DNA of 64,000 nucleotides from Rhodospirillales bacterium URHD0017 (GCA_900110395.1 FODP01000027.1:1-64000), one strand, 5' to 3'. Counted from the stretch's first letter, positions 9,096 to 18,342 are shown. Translations and numbers: made by a program. The notes: generated by a model not told the origin, from the letters alone.

Positions 9096-12000
9096 ATGTT
9101 CAAGCGCGTCCTGATCGCCAATCGCGGGGAGATCGCGATCCGCATCGCCCGGGCGGCGGCGTCGCTTGGTGTCGAATCCGTCGCCGTCTTCACCAAGGCC
9201 GATTCGATGTCGCTGCACACCAAGCTCGCGGGCTCGGCGCGCGAGATCGGCGGCGACGCGGTACGCGGCTATCTCGACATCGAGGCGGTCATCGCCGCGG
9301 CCAAGGCAGGCGGCTGCGATTGCGTCCATCCCGGCTACGGCTTCCTGTCGGAGAACACGCTGTTCGCCGAGCGCTGCAAGGCCGAGGGATTGCGCTTCAT
9401 CGGTCCCTCGCCGGCAAGCCTGAAACTGTTCGGCGACAAGGTCGCGGCCCGCGACTTCGCGCAGGCGCAAGGCGTCCCGGTCATTCCCGGCGCGCCCAAG
9501 CTCGCCTCGAGCGACGACGCCAAGGCGAAGGCCAAGGCCATCGGCTATCCGGTGATGCTGAAGGCGTCAGCCGGTGGCGGCGGGCGCGGCATGCGCGCCG
9601 TGGCCAGGCCGGAGGAAATGGACGACGCCTTCGTGCGCTGCCAGGGCGAGGCCGAGGCCGCGTTCGGCGATCGCTCGCTGTTCCTGGAGACGATCGTGCC
9701 GCGGCCGCGGCATATCGAGGTCCAGGTGCTGGGCGATGGCCAGGGCAACGTCGTCCACCTGTTCGAGCGCGACTGCTCGGTGCAGCTGCGCAACCAGAAG
9801 GTCGTCGAGGTGGCGCCCGCGCCCAATCTCGACGAAGGTCTGCGCCAGCGCATTCTCGCCGACGCCGTAAAACTCGCGCGCGCGGCAAAGTACGAGAATG
9901 CCGGCACCGTCGAGTTCCTGGTGAACCCCGAGACCGGCCAGCACTTCTTCATCGAGTGCAATCCGCGCATCCAGGTCGAGCACACCATCACCGAACAGGT
10001 CATGGGCTTCGACCTGGTCGAGGCCCAGTTCCGCATCGCCGCCGGCGCGTCGCTGAGCGCGCTCGGACTCGCCGACCAGAAGGCGGTCGGCACGCCGCGC
10101 GGCTTTGCCGTGCAGGCGCGCGTGGTGGCGCAGGGCACCGGCACGCTCAGCGCCTACCGCGAGCCGTCCGGCCCCGGCGTGCGCGTCGATGCCTGCGGCT
10201 ATGTCGGGCTCGCCCCACCGCCGCAGTTCGATCCCCTGCTCGCCAAGCTGATCTGCCAGTCCGGCTCCTCGGGCTGCTTCGACTCCGCCGTCGACCGCAC
10301 GCGCCGCGCGCTCGACGAGTTCCACATCGCGGGCGTGCCGACCAATGGCGACCAGCTGCGCGCCATCCTGGCCCATCCCGAGTTCCGTGCCGGCAATGCG
10401 CGGACGACGTTGCTCGCCGAGGCAATCGAACCCGCGACGGCGAACACAGGCGCGCTGAAATTCCTCGACCAGCAGGTCGCGAGCCTCGGGCGCGGCCGTG
10501 GTGCCAGCGCCGCGCCGGCGCGGCCGTTGCCGGTGCCAACCGGACATGAGGCCATCGAAAGCCCGCATGCGGGCTCGATCGTCGACATCAAGGCGCGCGA
10601 AGGGGCCGAGGTGAAGGCGGGCGACCTGCTGTTCGTCGTCAGCGCCATGAAGATGGAAACCTCCGTCGCGGCGCCCTGTGCCGGTACCGTCACGGCGTTG
10701 ACATCCTTGTCAGTGGGCGATGCCGTCGATGGCAGCCAGATCCTCGCCGTGATCAAACCGGCGGCTGGCGCCGCAAGAGCAGCTCCCGCTGCAGCGGCGG
10801 ACGAAGGCTGGCAGCCGATGCTCGACAAGGTCACCGCCCTTCAAGCCATCGCCCACAAGCGGCTGGCGCCCGGCTCGACCGATCCCGGCGTGGTTCGTCA
10901 GCGCAACCGGCGCAAGCTCACCTGCCGCGAGCGCATCGACGGGCTGCTCGATCCCGGCAGCTTCCGCGAGGTCGGCAGCCTGGCGGGTTTCGCCACTTTC
11001 GACGAGGACGGCAACGTCGCCGAATTCACGCCGGCGAGCCATGTCGGCGGCCAGGGCCGCATCGACAATCGTCCTTGCATCGTCTGCGCCGACGACTTCA
11101 CCTCGCGCGGTGGCCATGCCGACGGCGCGATCGGTCACAAGTCGCGCTATCTCGACCAGCTCTCGATCGAGCTGCGCACGCCCTCTATCCGCCTGCTCGA
11201 CGGCTCGTCGGGCGGCGGCAGCGTCGCCACCATGGTGCCCAAGCAGGTCGGCCAGACAACGGGATCGGCCGCGGCCAAGGAGAGCACCGGCGCCATCAAG
11301 GCCGGCCGGCCGCGCGTGGTCGGCGGCGGCGGCTCGTTCCTGCCCGGCCATCTCGGCAGCACCTTCTATACCGAGCAGCTCGCCGCGGTGCCGGTGGTCA
11401 ACCTGCTGCTGGGCAGCGTGGTCGGCATTGGCGCGGCCAAGGCGGTGCTCGGCCACTTCTCGGTGATGGTGCGCGACATCTCGCAGCTCTTCGTCGCCGG
11501 CCCGCCTGTGGTCAGCCACGCCATGGGCTACGACGTCACCAAGGAGGACCTCGGCGGCTGGCACATCCATTGCCGCAACGGCTCGGTCGACAATCTCGCG
11601 GAGACCGAGGAAGAGGCGATGGCGCAGACGCGGCGCTTCCTGTCGTACCTGCCGTCGAGCGTCTACGAGGCGCCGCCGGTCACCAGGTCGGCCGATCCCG
11701 CCGACCGCCGCGACGAGGAACTGCTGACCCTGGTGCCGCGCAAGCGCACGGCGACCTTCGACGTGCGGCGCGCCATCCGCCTGCTGGCCGACAAGGACTC
11801 CTTCTTCGAGGTCGGGCCGCTGTGGGGCACCGACCAGGTCACCGGGTTCGTGCGCATGAACGGTTACCCGATGGGCGTCATCGCCTCGGACAGCCGGCAC
11901 GTGAACGGCGGCGCGCTGACGGCCGACGGCTGCGACAAGCTCAGGCGCCATCTCGATGTCTGCGACCTCTTCCACCTGCCGATGCTGAACCTCATAGACA

Positions 12001-12467
12001 ATCCGGGCTTCGCCGTCGGCATCGAGCACGAGATCGCCGGCACCATCCGCAAGGGCGGCGAGTGGATGGTGGCGTTCGCCCAGGTCACGGTGCCGATCTT
12101 CACGGTGCTGATGCGCAGAAGCTTCGGCGTCGCTGGCAACAACTATGCGACGCCGCGCTCGATGGCGTCGGCGCGCGTGGCCTGGCCGTCGGCCGATGTC
12201 GGCGGCATCCCGCCCGAGGGCGGCATCGAGGCGGCCTACAAGCGCCAGCTCGCCGAAGCGGCCGATCCCGCAGCCCTGCGCGCCGAGATCAATGCCCGCA
12301 TCGAGAGCGTGCGCGGGCCGATCGGGCCGCTGAACCGTTTCGAGATCGAGGAGATGATCGACCCGCGCGACACGCGCCGGCTCGCCTGCGAATGGGTGGC
12401 CGATGCCTGGCGCCTGGTCAGCCAGCCGTCACGGCTGGTGCCGCGGCCGCTGCAGTTCAGGCCTTAG
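9096..12467 (+). CDS. single-chain acyl-CoA carboxylase (biotin carboxylase + BCCP + carboxyltransferase)
   Basis: 1123 residues carrying all three functions of a biotin-dependent carboxylase. Residues 1 to about 450 are biotin carboxylase with the glycine-rich ATP-grasp loop after MLKASAGGGG. A biotinyl domain spans about 480-555 with the biotinylated Lys519 in SAMKMET. From about 575 to the end is a carboxyltransferase with CRERIDGLLD at its start. The order matches the single-polypeptide long-chain acyl-CoA carboxylase type rather than the usual two-subunit propionyl- or methylcrotonyl-CoA carboxylases. Start is 11 nt after the amidohydrolase, with an AACGAGGAA ribosome site. It would carboxylate an acyl-CoA produced by the pathway; chain length is unknown. 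Confidence 0.92.
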   Translation: MFKRVLIANRGEIAIRIARAAASLGVESVAVFTKADSMSLHTKLAGSAREIGGDAVRGYLDIEAVIAAAKAGGCDCVHPGYGFLSENTLFAERCKAEGLRFIGPSPASLKLFGDKVAARDFAQAQGVPVIPGAPKLASSDDAKAKAKAIGYPVMLKASAGGGGRGMRAVARPEEMDDAFVRCQGEAEAAFGDRSLFLETIVPRPRHIEVQVLGDGQGNVVHLFERDCSVQLRNQKVVEVAPAPNLDEGLRQRILADAVKLARAAKYENAGTVEFLVNPETGQHFFIECNPRIQVEHTITEQVMGFDLVEAQFRIAAGASLSALGLADQKAVGTPRGFAVQARVVAQGTGTLSAYREPSGPGVRVDACGYVGLAPPPQFDPLLAKLICQSGSSGCFDSAVDRTRRALDEFHIAGVPTNGDQLRAILAHPEFRAGNARTTLLAEAIEPATANTGALKFLDQQVASLGRGRGASAAPARPLPVPTGHEAIESPHAGSIVDIKAREGAEVKAGDLLFVVSAMKMETSVAAPCAGTVTALTSLSVGDAVDGSQILAVIKPAAGAARAAPAAAADEGWQPMLDKVTALQAIAHKRLAPGSTDPGVVRQRNRRKLTCRERIDGLLDPGSFREVGSLAGFATFDEDGNVAEFTPASHVGGQGRIDNRPCIVCADDFTSRGGHADGAIGHKSRYLDQLSIELRTPSIRLLDGSSGGGSVATMVPKQVGQTTGSAAAKESTGAIKAGRPRVVGGGGSFLPGHLGSTFYTEQLAAVPVVNLLLGSVVGIGAAKAVLGHFSVMVRDISQLFVAGPPVVSHAMGYDVTKEDLGGWHIHCRNGSVDNLAETEEEAMAQTRRFLSYLPSSVYEAPPVTRSADPADRRDEELLTLVPRKRTATFDVRRAIRLLADKDSFFEVGPLWGTDQVTGFVRMNGYPMGVIASDSRHVNGGALTADGCDKLRRHLDVCDLFHLPMLNLIDNPGFAVGIEHEIAGTIRKGGEWMVAFAQVTVPIFTVLMRRSFGVAGNNYATPRSMASARVAWPSADVGGIPPEGGIEAAYKRQLAEAADPAALRAEINARIESVRGPIGPLNRFEIEEMIDPRDTRRLACEWVADAWRLVSQPSRLVPRPLQFRP

Positions 12468-12482
12468 GGTTTGCGCAGTTTC

Positions 12483-12640
12483 CGCAGTTTCCGCTACCCC
12501 CTTCTGTCTCACTTTTGCGGTGCATGCAGTGCCAGCAGAAATCGGACTTTCCGGCATTTCCGGTATTTCCGGCAGAGAGCGTGGTGTGCCCGAAATGCCA
12601 GGCCCCTATGGATGGGCAGGCGCACCAGCGTCGCGCGCGG
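12483..12640. repeat. direct repeat, left copy, flanking the KAP island
   Basis: About 157 bp that recur at 15697-15856, identical except that the right copy has three extra G after TATGGATGGG. Weaker similarity (GGCGGCGGGCCC...TGCGGGAACCCGT) continues some 40 bp beyond. The core contains a triple TTTCCGG motif. No convincing gene is encoded, since the translation looks plausible in more than one frame. Together the copies bracket about 3.0 kb of lower-GC DNA with two genes, so they may be attachment or duplication ends, or a dispersed repeat used for recombination. The remaining gap to 12770 holds nothing I recognise. Confidence 0.85.
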
Positions 12641-12769
12641 GCAGCTGGCGGCGGGCCCCCTGCGGGAACCCGTCGCGCGCCTCGATCAGCACCGCGGCCT
12701 TCATGCGTGAACACGAAATGTCGTCAAGCCTGGTGGCTCCCGGTCGTTGCGACTTACTGCTGCACGCCC

Positions 12770-14524
12770 TCAACCGCCGCTACCGGCCCCAGTCGGGGAA
12801 GTGTCGTCCGCCGGAGTAAGTTGTGTTTCAATGCCGGCGTCGCGAAAGACATTGTAGATCAGCTTGGCAATCCGCGAGCCTTGCTCGCGCGCAACAATCC
12901 TGCGACACGCTTCGAGGAAGCTCTGGCCGGAGCCACCGAAGTCGGTACCGTAAAGGTTAGTGTTCTTGAGGAAGTCCATGCTTTGCAGGAGGAGTAGCTT
13001 CAAGTCGGACCCAGTCGTGGCAATGATCGTCGTCTCGTAGTCCGCTGGCGACACAGACTGCATGAAAGTTCTCTCGCGTCTGCCCCAGCCATGACCGTCC
13101 CTTACCGTCCGGCAAACTTCGAGGAGCGTCGCACCGGACTGCTTCCGGGCCAGCATCGCTTGCATCTCGGCAGCGATGTCCGGGTGTAGTGGGCGGCCAA
13201 AGTGGTTGAAGTTCAGGTCTAGGTCTGGCTCTTGCCCTGCCGGATGGCGCTTTCGGAATGCGGCCATCCAACCGTCCACAAGCTTCTGACCCAAGTCGCC
13301 ACCTGCTTCCAAGGACATGGCTTGGTCGTGCAGGGAAGTCACCGTGTACATATCCAACAGGCCGACGTCCGGAAGCATCCCTCTTAGCTCCTCAAGTAGC
13401 TCTGTCTCCGTGACCTCGGGGTGCCAGATGGAGCGTTCCCAGAACTTTTTGGCACGCGTGCGAGTAGCCAACTCGCGATCTTCTGCAAGGTAGCGGGCGA
13501 TGATCCGGCCGACCGCTGCGCCTTCGATCAATCCGGACTTGAGGTAGTCGACGACCAAAATCTCAAATTCGTCCGTTCCAAGTATCTCGAGCTTGTCGAG
13601 CAGCAGCAGCCAGCGTTCCCGCGCCTTGTCCTCGGGCGTCTCCTCCTCGCCGAGCTTCTTCCTTTCCTCCGCCAGCATCCTTTGGGCGAACGGCTGGCTA
13701 TCGAGCACGAAATCGAAGGTAGGGCCATCTTCGAGGCCCTTGTAGTATATCGCGCTCAGAAGCGTCGCTGAGGGAATGACCCGGGTGAGCACGTCTGACG
13801 GCAGCTGCCCCCGGTCAGCGAGCAGACGGTTCACCACCCGGATGATTTTCCGCACAATTCGAATGTTCGTAATGTGGCAAGCTTCGACAGCCGGTTTGAT
13901 CTGCGCGGCATAGGCCGTGGAGGTCAATCGAGCCGCGATGTCAAAGGCCTCGGAGAGAGAGGTGTCGAGCCGTAGTTCCTGGTCGATCACCTTCTCGCGG
14001 AGCAGCTCCCACAGTTTCTTGTCCTCGAGTTGGTCGCTGTTGAGGATCAACAGAATGCGGCAGCCGTGGTTCTGCACGCTGTCGTCGATGAAGCCCAAAA
14101 TCTCGTCGATGCTTAAGTTCTGGTGCTTCCGCTCAATGTCATCGATTGCAATGAAGCGGTCCTTGAGCAGCCAAGGCACGGCGATCAATTCCAATTCGTC
14201 AATAGCAGAGAAACCGGCGTGGAAGCTTTTGAGCACCCTCTTCGCGCCGACGTAGCCCTTCGTGATGGTTTCAGCCAACGCACCGCCTGCCTTGAGCTTG
14301 GGCAGCACTCCCTGAACGACTTTGAATTTGAGATCGGCGATGCGGGCCAACCCGAACAGGGAAACATATACGGCATCTTTGACCTTCTCGTCCGCAGATG
14401 CCTCCTGCACCTCCCTCCAGAGATAACTCTTGCCGGTACCCCACCTACCGGACAGCGCGATCACGTGGTTGTCAGGCTCGTCGAGTAGAGCGATGAAGTT
14501 CTCTTTGCATTTTGCAAGTGTCAC
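12770..14524 (-). CDS. KAP-type P-loop NTPase
   Basis: 584 residues. The GTG at 14524 is preceded by GGAGGAA. Walker A is GRWGTGKS at 26-33 and Walker B is FIAIDDIER (D128, D129) at 124-132, followed by a region predicting hydrolysis and sensor elements (ILLILNSDQLEDKKL), the layout of KAP NTPases. The C-terminal 350 residues are helical and unrecognised. Unlike classical KAP proteins I see no transmembrane hairpin within the NTPase domain. Base composition is clearly lower in GC than neighbouring genes. KAP proteins act in membrane-linked signalling and in phage exclusion or defence (PifA, QatA). The adjacent membrane-protein gene in the same direction may be a partner. Confidence 0.75.
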   Translation of the reverse strand: MTLAKCKENFIALLDEPDNHVIALSGRWGTGKSYLWREVQEASADEKVKDAVYVSLFGLARIADLKFKVVQGVLPKLKAGGALAETITKGYVGAKRVLKSFHAGFSAIDELELIAVPWLLKDRFIAIDDIERKHQNLSIDEILGFIDDSVQNHGCRILLILNSDQLEDKKLWELLREKVIDQELRLDTSLSEAFDIAARLTSTAYAAQIKPAVEACHITNIRIVRKIIRVVNRLLADRGQLPSDVLTRVIPSATLLSAIYYKGLEDGPTFDFVLDSQPFAQRMLAEERKKLGEEETPEDKARERWLLLLDKLEILGTDEFEILVVDYLKSGLIEGAAVGRIIARYLAEDRELATRTRAKKFWERSIWHPEVTETELLEELRGMLPDVGLLDMYTVTSLHDQAMSLEAGGDLGQKLVDGWMAAFRKRHPAGQEPDLDLNFNHFGRPLHPDIAAEMQAMLARKQSGATLLEVCRTVRDGHGWGRRERTFMQSVSPADYETTIIATTGSDLKLLLLQSMDFLKNTNLYGTDFGGSGQSFLEACRRIVAREQGSRIAKLIYNVFRDAGIETQLTPADDTSPTGAGSGG

Positions 14525-14603
14525 GATTCTTCCTCCCGCATAGAGCGGCCGCCGCCGAGCGACTGTTCAGCGATCAGCCGGCGGTGCGCTCGACTGGTAG
14601 CGG

Positions 14604-15416
14604 TTAATCCCACTTTGAATAGTCGGGGTGTACTAGCTTGCTGATATCGGGACGGGTCGATACATGCGGATCGATGCGCAACACGAACCTGAAGCAATGC
14701 TCTTGCTTCGCCCAATCCTGATACCAAACAGCGCCATAGACGATATCGGCGTCGCTAGGCTCCACGGGGACCACGTCAACATCGGTTTTCATTTGGTCCG
14801 CGCCAAACCGATCATCAAAAGGAAAACGTGGCTCGACTAGCTGGGCTGGGACGTCTGTTCCCCTCACATCCTTTAAATATGCAAACCGGATGTCGTAGTC
14901 GGTCATGAAGGCAGGGGTCTTTCCCATATTGTGCACTTGGAGATGGAAAACTCGAGGTGTTCCGACGAACATGCTTATGGCATCGGAGTAGCCGCCAGCG
15001 GTCACATAGGGACGCTCGAGCTTTAGGAATGTATCGGTAGCCTGTGTCGACGCCTTCAACGCTTTGGCGGCCGACTTCTCAGCCTTGATGGCAGTGTAGG
15101 CCGTTGCGAAAAAGAGCGCCGCAGTGAAAGCCGCGAGGATGCCTGTCCACTTTACAAGATCCCACGTGGCCGCCACCAGCTCATGCTCTTCGTGCTCCTT
15201 GGCGTTCTCCCGCAGCCACTCGCGGCGTTCCTTTTCCTTGTCGACTTGGGTCGGCACGATCTCAACGGCGAGCGGCATCTGCGCCGTGCCTCGTAGATCG
15301 GGCTCGGGCTTGGGCTGCGTCGTCTCCGCAGGTTTCTGGTCTGGCGTCGGGGGCTGCGAGGGCTGTGCCCACACCAGCGTCGGCACCAGAAGTGCGATCA
15401 GAAGCGCGCGTATCAT
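14604..15416 (-). CDS. hypothetical membrane protein with signal peptide and one internal TM helix
   Basis: 270 residues. The N-terminus is a signal sequence ending in WAQ, followed by a Pro/Gln/Lys-rich linker (about 20-45), a charged E/K/R-rich helix (about 58-80), one transmembrane helix at about 90-110 (WTGILAAFTAALFFATAY), a short Ala/Lys coiled segment, then a beta-rich C-terminal domain with VHNMGKTPAF at about 166-175. I do not recognise an enzyme. The domain after LERPYVTAGG resembles a family of proteobacterial hypothetical proteins with an N-Y/M-GKTPA motif; a decayed relative lies at 49742-50450. Upstream of the KAP gene on the same strand, 79 bp apart, probably co-transcribed. 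Confidence 0.7.
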   Translation of the reverse strand: MIRALLIALLVPTLVWAQPSQPPTPDQKPAETTQPKPEPDLRGTAQMPLAVEIVPTQVDKEKERREWLRENAKEHEEHELVAATWDLVKWTGILAAFTAALFFATAYTAIKAEKSAAKALKASTQATDTFLKLERPYVTAGGYSDAISMFVGTPRVFHLQVHNMGKTPAFMTDYDIRFAYLKDVRGTDVPAQLVEPRFPFDDRFGADQMKTDVDVVPVEPSDADIVYGAVWYQDWAKQEHCFRFVLRIDPHVSTRPDISKLVHPDYSKWD

Positions 15417-15696
15417 TGAGGCTCCGTCCGGCTGGAGGCCGAGCGAGCTATCTATTGATACGAGAAGCCTGTGGAGAGCTAGCGAATTCGGGTTGAGTTC
15501 TCACACAACGTGAGCAGCTTCCGGTAGGTGTTGCTGCCGGGCGAGCTCTCATATGAAGGCGCCGATCCCGAGGCCCAATCCCGATCACCGCCCTGCCCCG
15601 GGAACGTCACCCTCGACCCAGGGGAAGCGGCGGAGGAAGCCCACGCGACCTCCTCGAAAAGCCAAGCTTTCAAGGTTCCGAACATGGCATTGTGAA

Positions 15697-15856
15697 CGCA
15701 GTTTCCGCTACCCCCTTCTGTCTCACTTTTGCGGTGCATGCAGTGCCAGCAGAAATCGGACTTTCCGGCATTTCCGGTATTTCCGGCAGAGAGCGTGGTG
15801 TGCCCGAAATGCCAGGCCCCTATGGATGGGGGGCAGGCGCACCAGCGTCGCGCGCG
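15697..15856. repeat. direct repeat, right copy, flanking the KAP island; gap 15417-16028 otherwise unassigned
   Basis: Second copy of the repeat at 12483-12640, same orientation, with a three-base insertion in a G run. One reading gives a CxxC...CxxC pattern (15729-15947), but the frame is not preserved beyond the repeat and I do not annotate a protein. The rest of the 15417-16028 gap shows no supported gene. A minus-strand frame ending at 15479 reads through the repeat and is not convincing. Confidence 0.85.
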
Positions 15857-16028
15857 AGAAGCATGGCGGCGGGCCCTGCGGGAACCCGTGCCGCGCGCCG
15901 GCACGGTGATTCCCTTCAGGGATCCCGTTCGCAATGTCGTCAGATGAACGATGCATAGAGCGATAGACTGGGCAAGCCTATCGCAAACTTCAGTAATCGT
16001 CAATAACTATAGTATTGTTCCGTCCGGG

Positions 16029-16517
16029 CTACCAGTTGCGGAAGCCGTTGCCCCACGGGCTGCCGAATATGCCGCCCAGGATGCCGCCGACGATGCCGCC
16101 GTTGCCCCAGCCCCCGTTGCCCCAACCGCCGTTGTGCCAACCGTTGCCCCAGCCGCCGTTGTGCCATCCGTTGCCCCAGCCACCATTGTGCCAGCCGCCG
16201 TTATGCCAACCACCGTTGTGCCAGCCGCCATTGTGCCAGCCGCCGTTGCGCCAGCCGTTGCCCCACCAGGCGAGCCTGGTCTCGGGGTCGACGCCGACGT
16301 AAGGCTCCGACTTCTCCATCGCTTCTTTCCAGGCGTCCGCCACCGACCCGCGCAGCGATTCCAGGCGGGTAGCAACCGACTTGTCCTGGGCCGGCGCCTC
16401 CGTCGTCGCGGCGGCTGCATCGGCGGCGGCGAGCGCGATCGACAACCCCATGACGCCGCCCGGCAGCAAGCTGGCCAGGGCCTCGATGGAACGGCGGTCC
16501 TTGGGCGTGTCAGCCAT
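16029..16517 (-). CDS. W-x-N repeat protein, GrrA/OscA-like candidate precursor of a cyclophane RiPP
   Basis: 162 residues. The ATG at 16517 has GAGGGGG upstream. The N-terminal third has a hydrophobic Ala-rich stretch (about 12-42); the middle segment RLESLRGSVADAW is helical. The C-terminal half is built of Gly, Asn, Trp and His, with 13 W-x-N motifs (WGN, WRN, WHN) and one F-x-N, then a GG-rich hydrophobic patch (IVGGILGGIFG) and a terminal NW. DNA at 16096-16262 is a tandem repeat of about 15 bp. This layout is that of GrrA/OscA1 precursors, in which a radical SAM enzyme makes three-residue cyclophanes at W-x-N. No radical SAM gene lies in the window, so modification is inferred; an unmodified low-complexity exported protein is the alternative. 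Confidence 0.65.
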   Translation of the reverse strand: MADTPKDRRSIEALASLLPGGVMGLSIALAAADAAAATTEAPAQDKSVATRLESLRGSVADAWKEAMEKSEPYVGVDPETRLAWWGNGWRNGGWHNGGWHNGGWHNGGWHNGGWGNGWHNGGWGNGWHNGGWGNGGWGNGGIVGGILGGIFGSPWGNGFRNW

Positions 16518-16547
16518 GCAAAATCCCCCTCGTGACCCGAGCTTGCC

Positions 16548-17069
16548 CTACTCCTGCGGGTAACGCCATGGCTTGTCGGGCTGCTTGGCGCCCTCGTCGA
16601 TCGTCCATTGCGGTATCGCAAGCCCTGGGCCCGCATCGGAGAACACCATGCGGACCCGCGTGCCGATGCCGACCTTGCGCACGATACCCGGCGGCGCGAG
16701 CTGGCCGTCCGCTGTCGTGAGGTTGCCGACCACGCGCAGCGCCTCGTGCTGCGTGGGCTTGCCCTTCTGGGTGTCGAGGTCGACGACCAGGATGAGATAG
16801 GGCGTATGCGCCTTGAAGGCCGGTTGGATGGCGTGATGGACCTCGGTGTAGGAATGCACCGCGCCCTTGGCGTCGACCGGCACCCAGTCGGACTTGGGGC
16901 TCATGCACCACGGACAGGCCGTGGTCGGCGGATAGCGCAGCAACCCGCACTTGGCGCATTTCTGGAGATGGAAGTTGTGCGCCGCGCAGTGCTTGAAGAA
17001 GGCGAGGTTCTCGACGTCGAGATCGTCGAGCTGAAGCGGCATGCCGAGATAGGTGGCCTGGATTCCCAT
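16548..17069 (-). CDS. Zn-ribbon OB-fold protein (DUF35), thiolase partner
   Basis: 173 residues. The ATG at 17069 has GGAGAG upstream. The N-terminal rubredoxin-like zinc ribbon has two Cys pairs, CAKCG and CPWC (about 38-56), followed by an OB-fold with the VHSYTEVHHA strand. DUF35 proteins bind acyl-CoA and pair with SCP2-type thiolases. Here the thiolase ends 17 bp upstream on the same strand, so the two form an operon. A role in acyl-CoA carbon-carbon bond cleavage or condensation follows from family knowledge. Confidence 0.88.
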   Translation of the reverse strand: MGIQATYLGMPLQLDDLDVENLAFFKHCAAHNFHLQKCAKCGLLRYPPTTACPWCMSPKSDWVPVDAKGAVHSYTEVHHAIQPAFKAHTPYLILVVDLDTQKGKPTQHEALRVVGNLTTADGQLAPPGIVRKVGIGTRVRMVFSDAGPGLAIPQWTIDEGAKQPDKPWRYPQE

Positions 17070-17086
17070 GGTTCTCTCCCCTTCCC

Positions 17087-18342
17087 TCAGCCGCGCCGCA
17101 TGACCATGGCCGAACCCGTGCCGGGGTTGGCCCAGCCCAGGTTGGCCGACACCTCGCAGTTCTTGACCTGCCGGCAGCCGCCCTCGCGATAGTCGTAGGT
17201 ATGCTGGCGCTTGCCGTCGAGCCCGATCGGGCACGAATCGTCGACGTCGTGCCTGAGCTGGCGCACGTTCTCGATCACCATGTTCATCCCGTGCGTGTAG
17301 CCCTCGCAGAGATGGCCGCCGCTGGTGTTGTTGGGTCGCCGGCCGCCCAGCCGCATGGTGCCGTTGGAGACGTAGTCGCCACCCTCGCCCTTCTTGCAGA
17401 AGCCGTAATCCTCGAGCTGCAGCATGGTGGTGAAGGTGAAGGCGTCGTAGGAGCCGGTGACGTCGATGTCCTGCGGGCCGACCCCGGCGTTGGCCACAGG
17501 ATGTCCTTGGCATAGTGGCCAGCGACGGTCGAGATCGGGCCGGTCTGGTAGTGCATGTCGGTGCGCGGCTTGCTGCAGCGCCCGACGACGCCCCGGATCA
17601 AGGCACGCGGATGGCGGCAGTCCTTGGCCCGCTCGGCGCTGGTCACGACCACGGCCGTGGCGTTGTCGGTCTCCACGCAGCAGTCGAGCAGATGCAGCGG
17701 CTTGCAGATGATGCGGCTCGCCAGCACTTCATCGACGGTGAAGCGCTTCTTGTAGAAGGCCTTCGGGTTGTTCGAGGCGTGCTCGCTGTGGATCGCCTTG
17801 ACGGTCGCGACCTGCTCGGGCCGCGTGCCGTAGTCGTACATGTGGCGCATGAAGGTCGGTGCGAACATCTGGCCGGCGCTCTGCCAGCCGTAGGCGCGCA
17901 TGTGCAGGGCATCGCCCGACACCGGCGCCGCGGCGCGCGCGCCGGTGCCGCCGATGCGCACCTGGCTGAACCCGTTCATGGCGCGGAAGATCACCACGGC
18001 CTTGCACATGCCGGCTTCCATCAGGCCGATCGCCATGCCGACCAGCGCCTCGGTCGAGGAGCCGCCGCCGAACACGTCCATGTAGAAGTTGAGCCGCAGC
18101 CCGAGGTCGCCGGCGATGAAGGTCGAGAAGGTCGAATCGCCCGACTGGTAGCTGAGCATGCCGTCGACATCGGAGGCTTTCAGGCCCGCGTCCTCGATGG
18201 CATTGCGCACCGCCCAGGTGCCGAGCGCCCTCGTCGTTATCCCTGAGCCGCGCGTATAAGTCGTCTCGCCCACACCGACGATGGCGTACTTGTCGCGAAG
18301 GTATTTTGGACTTGTGGTGTCGGTTTCGGCCGGCATCGGCAT
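17087..18342 (-). pseudogene. SCP2-type thiolase (acetyl-CoA acetyltransferase family), one apparent frameshift
   Basis: Starts at ATG 18342 after AAGGGGAAA; the first about 280 codons read as a SCP2/lipid-transfer type thiolase (YAIVGVGETTYTRG, FGGGSSTEALVGMAIGLM, CCVETDNATAVVVTSAERAKDC). Between 17495 and 17505 the frame breaks: one frame ends in STVAGHYAKDIL and the other resumes with ANAGVGPQDIDVTGSYDAF and runs to the stop at 17087, including GGHLCEGYTHGMN. Restoring one base joins them exactly. Either a recent pseudogene or a sequence error. Upstream partner of the DUF35 gene. Confidence 0.85.

Noticed and set aside
11075..12997. 640-residue plus-strand frame overlapping the carboxylase
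   Set aside because: Out of frame with a well-conserved carboxyltransferase; low-complexity RRRG composition.
15729..15947. Small CxxC...CxxC zinc-ribbon-like protein in the right direct repeat
   Set aside because: The same repeat reads as plausible peptide in other frames, and the frame does not continue in a conserved way beyond the repeat.
16096..16262. Regularly spaced short repeats resembling a CRISPR array
   Set aside because: Repeats are 15-bp units without unique spacers and lie in frame within a coding sequence for G/N/W/H repeats.
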